The translations under genes were made by a program, and so were the position numbers. Below, one piece after another: positions 50,212-60,009 of a stretch of DNA of 64,000 bases. The number at the start of each line of letters is the position of its first letter. Position 1 is the stretch's first letter. Origin of the DNA: Aliivibrio fischeri (GTDB lineage: Bacteria > Pseudomonadota > Gammaproteobacteria > Enterobacterales > Vibrionaceae); the NCBI RefSeq assembly GCF_009727955.1, contig NZ_WOBR01000004.1:1055724-1119723 (forward strand), in the 5' to 3' direction. The notes under the pieces are model-generated. The model ran no database searches. It worked only from the letters and a program-made list of their open reading frames with translations, and was not told the origin of the DNA.

Positions 50212-50880
50212 ATGATGACTGAAGTAGAACAACACAATTTATTAAAAAACCGTTTTCGTGGCTATTTTCCTGTAGTTATTGATGTTGAAACAGCAGGTTT
50301 TAATGCTAAAACTGATGCATTACTTGAGATTTGTGCTGTTACTCTCGCGATGGATGAGCAAGGTAATTTAAAACCTGCTACCACCATTCACTTCCATGTC
50401 ACTCCTTTTGAAGGTGCTAATATTGAAAAAGAAGCACTTGAATTTAATGGTATACGTGACCCATTTAGCCCATTACGTGGTGCTGTTACTGAAGACGTTG
50501 CATTAAAAGAAATCTTTAAACTTGTCCGTAAAGAACAAAAACAACACGATTGCCAACGCGCAATAATGGTTGCTCATAACGCTCATTTTGATCATAGCTT
50601 TGTTATGGAAGCCGCAGCACGAACAAAATTAAAACGCATTCCTTTTCACCCATTTTGCACCTTTGATACAGCGGCAATCAGTGGTCTTGCACTAGGTCAA
50701 ACTGTATTGGCAAAAGCGTGTAAAACAGCAGGAATGGATTTTGATGGAAAAGAAGCTCATTCAGCTCTTTATGATACAGAAAAAACGGCAGAGTTATTCT
50801 GTCGTATTGTGAATAAATGGAAAGATCTTGGTGGCTGGCCTGTAATGCCAGAACCAGAAAACAATACTAATAATAATTAA
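50212..50880 (+). CDS. rnt: Ribonuclease T
   Basis: A 222-residue DEDD exonuclease that trims tRNA 3' ends and other structured RNAs. Exo [20 protein letters not shown] contains the first Asp and Glu; later motifs are [10 protein letters not shown] and [13 protein letters not shown]. Starting at the second ATG (50215) would give D23 and E25 as in E. coli; the ribosome site does not decide between the two. Confidence 0.97.
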   Translation: MMTEVEQHNLLKNRFRGYFPVVIDVETAGFNAKTDALLEICAVTLAMDEQGNLKPATTIHFHVTPFEGANIEKEALEFNGIRDPFSPLRGAVTEDVALKEIFKLVRKEQKQHDCQRAIMVAHNAHFDHSFVMEAAARTKLKRIPFHPFCTFDTAAISGLALGQTVLAKACKTAGMDFDGKEAHSALYDTEKTAELFCRIVNKWKDLGGWPVMPEPENNTNNN

Positions 50881-50926
50881 TTGGCTAATTGCTAACTACA
50901 TAATAATTTACAGGGAACTAAACACA

Positions 50927-52255
50927 ATGAATCCAATCATTCTTTCTGTTTCAGTTATGCTTATCCTTGCTTTGCTTAGAGTTAACGTTGTTGTTGCCTT
51001 AACATTTAGCGCACTAATCGGTGGATTAGTAGGTGGATTATCATTATCTGAAACCATTTCAGCTTTCGAAGGTGGTCTAGGTGGCGGTGCAACAATTGCA
51101 TTAAGTTACGCTATGCTAGGCGCTTTTGCTGTTGCTATTTCAAAATCAGGCGTGACTGATTTACTTGCTCACAGTGTGATCAAACGTATAAATGGTAAAG
51201 AAAATATCCACGCTGCAACTGGTGTAAAATATTTACTATTATGCTTGATACTTCTAGTGACGATTTCATCTCAAAACGTAGTGCCAGTGCATATTGCCTT
51301 TATTCCAATTTTGATCCCGCCACTACTTCAAGTATTTAACAAACTAAAGCTAGATCGTCGTTTAATTGCTTGTGTACTAACTTTCGGTTTAGTGACACCT
51401 TATATGATTTTACCTGTCGGTTTTGGTGGTATTTTCTTAAACAACATCCTGCTTAAAAACCTTCATGATAACCATTTAGATGTACTTGCAAGCCAAGTAC
51501 CACTAGCAATGGCTTTACCAGCGCTTGGCATGGTTGTTGGCTTATTAATCGCCGTATTTATTTCATACCGTAAGCCAAGAACATATGCTGAAGTTGATAA
51601 CTCTGAGTTAACAGCAACATCAGCAGAGCCTACATTTAATAAACGCCATATCCAAATATCTATTTTAGCCATCATTGCAGCTCTATCGGTTCAGTTATAC
51701 GCAGGTTCAATGATCATTGGTGCTCTTGCTGGTTTCATGGTGTTTACTTTTGGTGGCGTGATCGCTTGGAAAGAAACGCAAGATGTATTCACTCGTGGTG
51801 TTCACATGATGGCAATGATTGGCTTTATTATGATTTCAGCCGCAGGCTTTGCCGCAGTAATGAAAGCCACAGGTGGTGTAGAAACCCTAGTTCAGGCTCT
51901 ATCTACCTCTATTGGTGATAATAAACCATTAGCCGCCCTACTTATGCTAATTGTCGGCCTATTAGTTACAATGGGAATCGGTTCTTCATTCTCAACCATT
52001 CCAATTATTGCAACGATCTATGTTCCTCTTGCTATTGCTTTTGGTTTTTCACCAATGGCAACCATTGCACTTGTTGGTACAGCTGCAGCACTTGGTGATG
52101 CTGGTTCTCCAGCCTCAGATTCAACATTAGGTCCAACATCAGGCCTAAATTCTGATGGTCAACATGAACACGTTTGGGAAACCGTTGTACCTACATTTTT
52201 GCATTATAACTTGCCGTTAATTATCTTCGGATGGATTGCAGCAATGGTCCTGTAA
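50927..52255 (+). CDS. YuiF-type Na+/H+ antiporter family transporter (COG2056)
   Basis: A 442-residue transporter with 11-12 hydrophobic helices. The repeats ([15 protein letters not shown] and the [19 protein letters not shown] segment near the C terminus) fit the Na+/H+ antiporter or amino-acid antiporter family that includes YuiF, rather than NhaC proper. It lies 46 bases after rnt, in the same direction. Histidine or cation transport is possible; substrate is undecided. A terminator follows. Confidence 0.8.
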   Translation: MNPIILSVSVMLILALLRVNVVVALTFSALIGGLVGGLSLSETISAFEGGLGGGATIALSYAMLGAFAVAISKSGVTDLLAHSVIKRINGKENIHAATGVKYLLLCLILLVTISSQNVVPVHIAFIPILIPPLLQVFNKLKLDRRLIACVLTFGLVTPYMILPVGFGGIFLNNILLKNLHDNHLDVLASQVPLAMALPALGMVVGLLIAVFISYRKPRTYAEVDNSELTATSAEPTFNKRHIQISILAIIAALSVQLYAGSMIIGALAGFMVFTFGGVIAWKETQDVFTRGVHMMAMIGFIMISAAGFAAVMKATGGVETLVQALSTSIGDNKPLAALLMLIVGLLVTMGIGSSFSTIPIIATIYVPLAIAFGFSPMATIALVGTAAALGDAGSPASDSTLGPTSGLNSDGQHEHVWETVVPTFLHYNLPLIIFGWIAAMVL

Positions 52256-52290
52256 TGTAATTAAATTGCATTTTTATTTAAAAAAACGTT

Positions 52291-52319
52291 AAAACGGCAG
52301 ATGTTTCTGCCGTTTTTTT
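52291..52319 (+). terminator. Terminator of the antiporter gene
   Basis: AAAACGGCAG and CTGCCGTTTT pair around ATGTTT, followed by T residues. Confidence 0.88.
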
Positions 52320-52424
52320 GCATAAAGATCAAAAAAATACCCCTTTATCTCTTTGTTTGAACGTATCTTTAACTGATACAGTTGCTATACTCTGCCATTG
52401 TTTAATCACCACCTATAATCTTGT

Positions 52425-53744
52425 ATGAAATTAATTAAGCTTTCTTCATTTCTTATCATTGACGACAGCACTGTCATTCAAAATGCGCTTAGAGCATTAC
52501 TCAGTCGTATAGGTGTTCCAACCAACAATATTTCATGCTGTCCAACAGCAGGTGCAGCTGTTGGTAACTGTAAACGTCAGAAATTTGATGTGTTATTTGT
52601 CGATCATAATTTAGGTCACGGTAGCACTGGCCTACAGATGCTAGAGCAACTTAAGTTACTACGTCTTATCACGGACAACACGCTTATCTATATCGTCACG
52701 GGCAATGAAGACCCACAAATTGAGCTAGCATACAGTGATTACATGCCAGCTAAATACATTCAAAAGCCTATTCGTCCTGAAGAAATTATAAAAGTCATTA
52801 ATCATGATTTGATTAAACGCCAATTTTCTACTGGGATGATTGCCGCGTATACAAAAGATGGATTAACCGGTGTTAAACCCTTAATCTTTCAAGCTCCTAA
52901 TAAAGTGATCCTAAAAGATTCAATGCTGAAATTGGCATCACGTCTAATTAAAGTAAACCGTCTTCAAGAAGCATTAAGTGTCAATAAAGCCTTACTTTCA
53001 ATTATCAAAGAATCTATCGAAGCCGATATTCAATATGCTGAAATACTATTAGCTAAAAAAGAATACGAACAAGCAAATCAGCATATCGATGGCCTGCTAC
53101 AAAAAAACAAAGATAATCTGCAGTTAATTGATCTAAAAGCTGAAGTTTCTTTTGCAAGAGAAGATATTGGAATCGCAGCTCGATTTTGGAAAAGAGGCTT
53201 TGAACTCTCCCCCTATTCATACATTCGCTTCTGCAAACTCGTTTGGTCTTTACTTGCAAGAGGTGAAAAATACGACGCTTTTGATCTACTCACTAAATAC
53301 GCTTATCTGTTACCAAACTCTGCATTTGATTCCGCAGGTAAACGAGCCATGGCGGCGTGGGGCGATTTATATTTAGCTTCTGAAGACATCCTTCAAGAGT
53401 GGTCACCAGAAAGTGCATGGCAACGCGTAAGTGCCAAATTAAAAGGACGTCTACGTGGGATCCCGTGTATTGCAGCACAACGAGCACTGTCTGCATTATT
53501 TCAATTAAAAATTAATCGATACGGTGAAGCAAATCGACACATATCAGATATTCAAATAAACGATATTGCTGATTATGAAACTGCATTCATTGTATATCTT
53601 GTTTATTGTGAAATGAAACTAGACGATGAAAAGGCTCAGTTAGAAGAAAAATGGTTAACTAAACTACAGAAAGGAACATCGACTCTAGCTCAGTTACAAA
53701 CGATGGCATTCATAAAACAACAAAAATCATCGTCTTCGTTTTAA
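52425..53744 (+). CDS. Response regulator with C-terminal TPR-like helical repeats (VieB-like)
   Basis: A 439-residue protein with a complete receiver domain (about 9-130): acidic pair D13-D14, phospho-acceptor D60 in VLFVDHNLG, then the VTG and YIQKPIRPEE switch residues. Residues about 165-430 are helical repeats (ALSVNKALLSIIKE, AEILLAKKEYEQANQHIDGLL), with no DNA-binding or GGDEF/EAL output domain. This matches VieB-type regulators of V. cholerae, which act on a histidine kinase through protein contacts. No kinase gene is adjacent, so it is an orphan here. Confidence 0.82.
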   Translation: MKLIKLSSFLIIDDSTVIQNALRALLSRIGVPTNNISCCPTAGAAVGNCKRQKFDVLFVDHNLGHGSTGLQMLEQLKLLRLITDNTLIYIVTGNEDPQIELAYSDYMPAKYIQKPIRPEEIIKVINHDLIKRQFSTGMIAAYTKDGLTGVKPLIFQAPNKVILKDSMLKLASRLIKVNRLQEALSVNKALLSIIKESIEADIQYAEILLAKKEYEQANQHIDGLLQKNKDNLQLIDLKAEVSFAREDIGIAARFWKRGFELSPYSYIRFCKLVWSLLARGEKYDAFDLLTKYAYLLPNSAFDSAGKRAMAAWGDLYLASEDILQEWSPESAWQRVSAKLKGRLRGIPCIAAQRALSALFQLKINRYGEANRHISDIQINDIADYETAFIVYLVYCEMKLDDEKAQLEEKWLTKLQKGTSTLAQLQTMAFIKQQKSSSSF

Positions 53745-53761
53745 TAGAAATTAGCCAAATA

Positions 53762-53793
53762 AAAAAAGCCACGTTTAATAACGTGGCTTTTTT
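53762..53793. terminator. Bidirectional terminator
   Basis: AAAAGCCACGT and ACGTGGCTTTT pair around TTAATA, between the response regulator gene and convergent grxD. Confidence 0.88.
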
Positions 53794-53808
53794 ATGAAAA
53801 TATTTTAA

Positions 53809-54144
53809 TTATTCAGCCGCTGGTGCGTTACGCTCTGCCGCTTCTTTAATTAATGGCTGAAGTTCACCCTTTTGAAACATCTCAATGATAATGTCACAGC
53901 CACCAACTAATTCACCTTCAACCCATAATTGTGGGAATGTAGGCCATTGTGCGTATGCTGGAAGCTCTGCACGAATATCAGGGTTTTGTAGAATATCTAC
54001 GTACGCAAATTTCTCACCACAGTTCATTAGAGCTTGTGCAGCTTGAGAAGAGAAACCACAGCTAGGTAGTTTAGGAGAACCCTTCATGTATAAAAGGATG
54101 TGGTTTTCAGAAATTTGTTGTTTGATCTTATCGATAGTTTCCAT
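53809..54144 (-). CDS. grxD: Monothiol glutaredoxin Grx4
   Basis: A 111-residue monothiol glutaredoxin with the CGFS active site (C29 in PSCGFSSQ) that binds a bridging [2Fe-2S] cluster with glutathione and delivers it to target proteins. The WPTFPQLWVEGELVGGCDI segment is typical. It is divergent from sodB, the Vibrio order. Confidence 0.97.
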   Translation of the reverse strand: METIDKIKQQISENHILLYMKGSPKLPSCGFSSQAAQALMNCGEKFAYVDILQNPDIRAELPAYAQWPTFPQLWVEGELVGGCDIIIEMFQKGELQPLIKEAAERNAPAAE

Positions 54145-54378
54145 TGTATCCTCTAATGGTCGACATTTAAGTTGTATCCATTCTACTTGTTATGTGTGAA
54201 GAAAAAAATACCTATTATTTGTAGTGTTATTATTTATTGAAAAATCGGTACTTTTTCTTTAAATAAACTTAAAACTTGCTAGAATCAAAGCGAAGTCAGA
54301 TAAGCTCTAATTATAATTGAGCACATATTTTTGGAAAATTAATGAGGCATAGACCTCTTTTAAATGGAGACACGAGCG

Positions 54379-54963
54379 ATGTCATTTGAATTACCAGCTC
54401 TACCGTATGCAAAAGATGCACTAGAACCACATATCTCAGCAGAAACACTGGATTTCCACCATGGTAAGCACCACAACACATACGTTGTTAAACTAAACGG
54501 TCTTATTCCTGGTACTGAGTTTGAAGGCAAAACATTAGAAGAGATCATTAAAACTTCTACAGGTGGTGTTTTTAATAACGCAGCTCAAATCTGGAACCAC
54601 ACATTCTACTGGCACTGTTTAGCTCCAAACGCTGGTGGCGAACCAACTGGTGCTGTAGCAGAAGCTATCAATGCTGCATTTGGTTCTTTTGAAGAATTTA
54701 AAGCTCAATTCACAGATTCAGCAATCAATAACTTTGGTTCTTCTTGGACTTGGTTAGTGAAAAAAGCGGACGGTTCTCTAGAAATCGTTAACACGTCTAA
54801 CGCAGCAACACCACTAACAGAAGAAGGCACAACGCCACTTCTAACAGTTGACCTGTGGGAACACGCTTACTACATCGATTTCCGTAATGTTCGTCCTGAT
54901 TACATGGGTGCATTCTGGAATCTTGTAAACTGGTCTTTCGTAGAAGAAAACCTAGCAAAATAA
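54379..54963 (+). CDS. sodB: Superoxide dismutase [Fe]
   Basis: A 194-residue cytoplasmic dismutase. Metal ligands are H27 (LDFHHGKHH), the His of NHTFYWH, and D and H of VDLWEHAYY. The AQIWNHTFYW and NNFGSSWTWL segments favour iron. I start at the ATG at 54379; the longer frame uses an ATG within the GGAG ribosome site. The leader contains a -10-like TAGAAT at 54281. In related bacteria sodB mRNA is repressed by RyhB, which I could not test here. Confidence 0.97.
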   Translation: MSFELPALPYAKDALEPHISAETLDFHHGKHHNTYVVKLNGLIPGTEFEGKTLEEIIKTSTGGVFNNAAQIWNHTFYWHCLAPNAGGEPTGAVAEAINAAFGSFEEFKAQFTDSAINNFGSSWTWLVKKADGSLEIVNTSNAATPLTEEGTTPLLTVDLWEHAYYIDFRNVRPDYMGAFWNLVNWSFVEENLAK

Positions 54964-55004
54964 TTTTCGAATTATAAATAGACGCTCCTTGCGGCTAAAT
55001 GTTC

Positions 55005-55035
55005 AAAGGTCAGTTTTTATACTGGCCTTTTTTTT
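55005..55035 (+). terminator. Terminator of sodB
   Basis: AAAGGTCAGT and ACTGGCCTTT pair with one wobble around TTTTAT, followed by eight or more T residues. Confidence 0.88.
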
Positions 55036-55163
55036 GTTTTCCGTTGCGGTAACTCTTTGCCCTATTTCTAAAAATAATTTAAAAAACGGCAATTTTTTTC
55101 CTAAAAAGACTAAAGCTTTCCAATCCCTTACCGATAAATAGTTATCACCAAGAGGATTGATTC

Positions 55164-55670
55164 ATGAAAGTACATACATTAGACAAAGCAGAATTAATTA
55201 GCGAAGTTCAATTTGGCTCGAACCTAAACCATGCTGTAGAAGCTGGTCGTCGTGCTGATTTCGCTTTAATGATGTCGTTACTATCTAATGACTTACGTGA
55301 AAACACGCCTGTTGAAAAAATTAACGAGAAAAAAGTAACTGAAGATCTATTACGTCAACGCTTTCAGCTAGCTGATGCTCAAACACTACGTAGTAATGAA
55401 GAAAGCTATTCTCGTTCTGCTGCTCAAGCTTATCAATTCCACAACGGTGGAATAGCAAGCGCTAAGCTGCAACATGGTCTAGCACCGGATGCAATGGCTT
55501 ATATGCCACAAGATACTTGTGACCTACCTGAAGAAATTTATCACAACCTATCAGGCCACCAACGTCGTCAGTTAGAATCAGGTAATGAGATTTTTAATGC
55601 TATTCCACAAGATCTTTATAATGAACTTGTAACCGCTAAGCGCCATTCTGAAATGAATTTTTATGTTTAA
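55164..55670 (+). CDS. VC2046/SO_2500 family protein
   Basis: A 168-residue soluble, polar protein without signal peptide or membrane segment. It resembles the family named after V. cholerae VC2046, which likewise follows sodB; the place in the gene order supports this. Segments such as AVEAGRRADFALMMSLLSND and LSGHQRRQLESG are distinctive. No function is known. AGAGGA lies about eight bases before the ATG. Confidence 0.85.
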   Translation: MKVHTLDKAELISEVQFGSNLNHAVEAGRRADFALMMSLLSNDLRENTPVEKINEKKVTEDLLRQRFQLADAQTLRSNEESYSRSAAQAYQFHNGGIASAKLQHGLAPDAMAYMPQDTCDLPEEIYHNLSGHQRRQLESGNEIFNAIPQDLYNELVTAKRHSEMNFYV

Positions 55671-55892
55671 TATGGCATTACATTAATACCATATTAGCCA
55701 TTAACAGTTTTAACTTCCCCTTCTCATTAATCATTGAGCAATATGTGAGTTAGTGCATAATTCACAATATTGATTGATATTTAATCATCATTTAAAGCCC
55801 ATCTCACAGCAGATGTCATATTTCTATTCCATTATTAAAGCATCGAGTAACTAACGCTATTAAAGCAATTCATGCTCTAAGGAAAGAATGCT

Positions 55893-56564
55893 ATGCAAAT
55901 AAAACATTCAACCATACTGATCACATCAGCTGGAAATGTTATGGGTCGTTCCATTTCATGTCATTTCGCTTCTCTTGGCGCTTATTTAATCATTACAGAT
56001 TCTGATGCAGAAGCGTTAAATGAAACGCATCATTTTTGCAGTCAATTAACATCCAATATTGTCAGCTATCAACTAGAAGACCAAAGCCAAGAAAGCATTC
56101 GCCATCTGTTTCATGCCATCGATAATGAGTTTAATAACGGCATAGACGTACTAATCAATAACTATACTGCTGTGACGTTACCAAGCTTGCTGGATTCACA
56201 GAGTCAAAATAGTCCATTCCAACTCACAGAGTTAGCAACAACGTTATTCACCTATGGCCAATTTGCCGCTCAAAATATGCGATCTCATAAGAAAGAAGGC
56301 GTAATTATTAACCTTGGCTATCACAATGATTTAGCGCATTTGCACCAAGCAGATAACTCCACAGCACTTTTAGCAGGATTAACTAAGAGTTGGGCTAAAG
56401 AGCTGAATCCATTCAAAATAAGAATTGGTGGAGTAACACCAAGAATAACAAATAATGATACCGTGCCTAATCTAAGTACCATCAATCAAGAACTGATAAA
56501 AAACACTGAATACATTCTTGCTAATGAGTACTTTAGTGGTCGAATTATTGAAGCAACAGCTTAG
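55893..56564 (+). CDS. Degenerate short-chain dehydrogenase/reductase-like protein
   Basis: A 223-residue protein with an SDR-like fold: the nucleotide-binding turn is TSAGNVMGRSI (11-21) and the helix LLAGLTKSWAKEL (159-171) is conserved. The catalytic positions are lost: where YxxxK is expected there is A153 and T157, the catalytic Ser region reads INLGYHND, and NNAG is NNYT (89-92). It may have a structural or regulatory role or bind NAD(P) only. AAGGAAAG precedes the ATG. A palindromic repeat follows. Confidence 0.75.
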   Translation: MQIKHSTILITSAGNVMGRSISCHFASLGAYLIITDSDAEALNETHHFCSQLTSNIVSYQLEDQSQESIRHLFHAIDNEFNNGIDVLINNYTAVTLPSLLDSQSQNSPFQLTELATTLFTYGQFAAQNMRSHKKEGVIINLGYHNDLAHLHQADNSTALLAGLTKSWAKELNPFKIRIGGVTPRITNNDTVPNLSTINQELIKNTEYILANEYFSGRIIEATA

Positions 56565-56569
56565 TAATT

Positions 56570-56629
56570 TAATACCAATCTGAATAAGCAGTGAGATGAA
56601 CGGTCAGGTACTTATTTAAATTAGTATTA
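56570..56629. repeat. 60-bp imperfect palindromic repeat (small dispersed element?)
   Basis: Arms TAATACCAATCTGAATAAG (56570-56588) and CTTATTTAAATTAGTATTA (56611-56629) match at 16 of 19 positions in inverted orientation, with a 22-base middle. The arm sequence is like repeats I recall from Aliivibrio and Vibrio intergenic regions; the copy number cannot be checked here. Confidence 0.6.
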
Positions 56630-56665
56630 TCAGTTCAATAACATTTTTAAACACAAACCTCTAGA

Positions 56666-56697
56666 TGCAAAAAAGCCACCTAAGACTAGGTGGCTTT
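56666..56697 (-). terminator. Terminator of adhE
   Basis: AAAGCCACCTA and TAGGTGGCTTT pair around AGAC; on the minus strand a T-run follows. It lies 55 bases past the adhE stop. Confidence 0.88.
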
Positions 56698-56751
56698 CTT
56701 ATTTATCACTTTCAAATTGCTAGTGAAAGTAACTCAGCGTTTAGCAATCAA

Positions 56752-59427
56752 TTATTTCTTTGCTTTTTTCGCTTTTGGCTCTTCAGTTTTTTTAATTACT
56801 GTTGTGCCTTCAAACGTTTCACCTTCAACAAAAGGTTTACCGTAGTAAGAAGTTGTTAGTACTTCTTTTAGCTCTGTGATTAGAGGGTAACGTGGGTTCG
56901 CACCAGTACATTGGTCATCGAACGCTTCAACAGATAGTTCATCTAGTTTAGCGATGAAGTCTGCTTCGTTAACACCTGCATCTTTGATAGATAGTGGAAT
57001 ATCTAAATCTTTCTTAAGCTCTTCTAACCAAGTTAGTAGACGCTCAATCTTCTGAGCAGTACGGTCACCAGCTTGGCTTAGGCCTAGGTGGTCAGCAACT
57101 TCTGCGTAACGACGACGAGCTTGTGGACGGTCGTATTGAGAGAATGCTGTTTGTTTAGTTGGGTTATCGTTCGCGTTGTAACGTACAACGTTTGAGATAA
57201 GTAATGCGTTCGCTAAACCGTGTGGTAAGTGGAACTCAGCACCGATTTTGTGAGCCATTGAGTGACACACACCTAGGAATGCGTTAGCAAACGCGATACC
57301 AGCGATAGTTGCAGCATTGTGTACTTTCTCACGAGCGATTGGGTCGTTCGCACCATTTTTGTAGCTTGATGGTAAGTATTCTTTAAGCATCTTAAGAGCT
57401 TGAAGCGCTTGACCGTCAGAGTATTCGTTAGCAAGAACAGATACGTAAGCTTCTAATGCGTGAGTTACTGCATCGTAACCACCAAATGCTGTTAGAGACT
57501 TAGGCATGTTCATTACTAGGTTAGCATCAACGATTGCCATGTTTGGCGTAATTTCGTAATCAGCTAGTGGGTATTTAGCACCAGTTTTGTCGTCTGTAAC
57601 AACAGCGAATGGAGTAACTTCTGAACCCGTACCTGAAGTTGTAGTGATACATACAAGCTCAGCTTTTTTACCCATTTTAGGGAACTTGTAAATACGTTTA
57701 CGGATATCCATAAAGCGCATTGCTAGTTCTGCGAAGTGAGTTTCTGGGTGCTCGTACATTACCCACATAATCTTAGCAGCATCCATTGGTGAACCACCAC
57801 CTAGAGCAAGGATTACGTCAGGTTGGAAGCTCTTCATTGCTTCAGCGCCTTTCTCAACAACAGATAGTGTTGGATCCGCTTCTACATCAAAGAATGTTTG
57901 AACTTCGATACCTTGAGCTTTAAGTAGTTGAACTACGTCATCAGCGTAACCGTTGTTGAATAGGAAACGGTCAGTTACAAGGAATGCACGTTTCTTACCT
58001 TCTAGGTCGCTCATTGCGATTGGAAGGCTGCCACGACGGAAGTAGATAGACTTAGGTAGTTTGTGCCATAACATATTTTCAGCTCGCTTCGCTACAGTTT
58101 TCTTGTTGATAAGGTGCTTAGGACCCACGTTCTCAGAGATAGAGTTACCACCCCATGAACCACAACCAAGAGTTAGAGAAGGTGCAACGTTGAAGTTGTA
58201 AAGGTCACCGATACCACCGTGAGTAGTTGGGATGTTTACAAGAATACGTGCTGTTTTTAGTTTGTCACCGAAGTAACGGATACGGTCAGCGTTAACGTCT
58301 TGGTTAGTGTACAGACCAGATGTGTGGCCGATACCGCCAATTTCTACCATTTTAACTGCTTGGTCTACCGCGTTCTCAAAAGAAGACGCACGGAACATAC
58401 CTAGAGTTGGAGACAGTTTCTCATGAGCGAATTCGTCATCGTAAGATACTTCACCGATACCTTCACCAACAAGGATCTTAGTATCAGCTGGAACTTTAAC
58501 ACCAGCCATTTCAGCGATAGCTGTTGCAGGTTGACCTACGATGTTTGCGTTTAGGTTACCGTCGATAAGTAGAACTTTACGAACTTTATCTGCTTCAGCT
58601 TTAGATAGTACGTAACCTTTGTGAGAAGCAAAACGCTCTTTAACTTCGTCGTATACTTCATCCATTACGATTACAGCTTGCTCAGAAGCACAAACTACAC
58701 CGTTATCGAATGTTTTAGACATAAGAACAGAAGCTACAGCACGTTTAACATCAGCTGTATCATCGATAACAACAGGAACGTTACCAGCACCAACACCGAT
58801 TGCAGGTTTACCTGAAGAGTAAGCTGCTTTAACCATGCCTGGACCACCAGTAGCAAGGATAAGAGCGATACCGTCGTGCTTCATTAGTGCATTAGAAAGT
58901 TCTACAGATGGTTGGTCAATCCAACCGATGATGTCTTTTGGAGCACCAGCTGCAACCGCTGCGTCTAAAACAAGTTTCGCTGCATCATTAGTAGAGTTTT
59001 TCGCACGTGGGTGTGGCGAGAAAATGATACCGTTACGAGTTTTTAGAGAGATTAGAGATTTGAAGATTGCAGTAGATGTTGGGTTAGTTGTTGGAACGAT
59101 ACCACAGATAATACCTACAGGTTCTGCGATAGTCATTGTTCCTAGGTTATCGTCTTCTTCAAGAATGCCACATGTTTTTTCATCTTTATATTTATTGTAG
59201 ATGAACTCTGATGCGAAGTGGTTTTTGATAACCTTATCTTCAACGATACCCATGCCAGACTCAGCAACCGCTTGTTGTGCTAGCGGGATACGAGCTTGGT
59301 TAGCTGCTAGAGATGCTGCACGGAAGATTGCATCAACTTGCTCTTGAGAAAAAGTTGCGAACTCTTCTTGTGCTGCTTTAACGCGTGCTACTAGAGCATC
59401 TAATTCAGCTAGGTTAGTTACAGGCAT
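56752..59427 (-). CDS. adhE: Bifunctional acetaldehyde-CoA/alcohol dehydrogenase AdhE
   Basis: An 891-residue fusion that reduces acetyl-CoA to ethanol in fermentation. The N-terminal CoA-acylating aldehyde dehydrogenase half has the catalytic Cys in FDNGVVCASEQ; the C-terminal half (from about 455) is an iron alcohol dehydrogenase with GGGSPMDAAK and the metal-binding HSMAHKIGAEFHLPHGLANA. It ends in a Lys/Ala-rich tail. Codon use is strongly biased, as expected for a highly expressed gene. FNR- and CRP-like sites lie upstream. Confidence 0.98.
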   Translation of the reverse strand: MPVTNLAELDALVARVKAAQEEFATFSQEQVDAIFRAASLAANQARIPLAQQAVAESGMGIVEDKVIKNHFASEFIYNKYKDEKTCGILEEDDNLGTMTIAEPVGIICGIVPTTNPTSTAIFKSLISLKTRNGIIFSPHPRAKNSTNDAAKLVLDAAVAAGAPKDIIGWIDQPSVELSNALMKHDGIALILATGGPGMVKAAYSSGKPAIGVGAGNVPVVIDDTADVKRAVASVLMSKTFDNGVVCASEQAVIVMDEVYDEVKERFASHKGYVLSKAEADKVRKVLLIDGNLNANIVGQPATAIAEMAGVKVPADTKILVGEGIGEVSYDDEFAHEKLSPTLGMFRASSFENAVDQAVKMVEIGGIGHTSGLYTNQDVNADRIRYFGDKLKTARILVNIPTTHGGIGDLYNFNVAPSLTLGCGSWGGNSISENVGPKHLINKKTVAKRAENMLWHKLPKSIYFRRGSLPIAMSDLEGKKRAFLVTDRFLFNNGYADDVVQLLKAQGIEVQTFFDVEADPTLSVVEKGAEAMKSFQPDVILALGGGSPMDAAKIMWVMYEHPETHFAELAMRFMDIRKRIYKFPKMGKKAELVCITTTSGTGSEVTPFAVVTDDKTGAKYPLADYEITPNMAIVDANLVMNMPKSLTAFGGYDAVTHALEAYVSVLANEYSDGQALQALKMLKEYLPSSYKNGANDPIAREKVHNAATIAGIAFANAFLGVCHSMAHKIGAEFHLPHGLANALLISNVVRYNANDNPTKQTAFSQYDRPQARRRYAEVADHLGLSQAGDRTAQKIERLLTWLEELKKDLDIPLSIKDAGVNEADFIAKLDELSVEAFDDQCTGANPRYPLITELKEVLTTSYYGKPFVEGETFEGTTVIKKTEEPKAKKAKK

Positions 59428-59601
59428 AGTGTTTCTCCTAAAATTAAAAAACTATATAAATCATTAAAAACTATTTAGTAAGAACTTTGATTTTTTATTT
59501 CATTTGTATAACAAGACCGAAAATTCCCTTCACGTTCTCGTTGTACTTTCTTAGTAAATTGCTTTCAAAACTGATTATATTCTTTCACATTTTTAAAAGT
59601 A

Positions 59602-59688
59602 TTGATTCAGATCAGTTATCGGAAAATATTTACCACTTTCGGCTTACCCCTTACGGATAGCACATTTAAAAAGTGATTTATATCACAT
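59602..59688. promoter_or_regulatory. FNR-like and CRP-like sites upstream of adhE
   Basis: TTGATTCAGATCAG (59602-59615) matches the FNR consensus TTGAT-N4-ATCAA at all but the last base. GTGATTTATATCACA (59673-59687) matches the CRP core with one change. Both fit anaerobic and glucose control of adhE, though they lie 175-260 bases before its ATG. The remainder of 59428-60009 is AT-rich, without a gene; it also serves the divergent K+ channel gene. Confidence 0.5.
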
Positions 59689-60009
59689 ACTTAATGCAAA
59701 AATAGAAGCACTTCAAACATTCAACTCTTAACGAATCAGTCAATAGCAGAAAACCAAACTGTAATAAAATTACATAATCGCGGCCAAAAATGACAAATTA
59801 AGGCGAATTATTCGTGCCACTAAAGAGTAGTATAACTCGTGGAAAATTCACATCATTTATATCGTGAATAATTTGCTCTAGATCACTTTATTGTAAAATT
59901 TTAGTGTTTTTAAAAAGATAGGATTAGAAATTGATTAAAAGAAATACTAGAGAGGTCAGAGTTTTTTGATTATTCTTGGTATACAGCAATAGCTTATAAA
60001 TACAGATAA

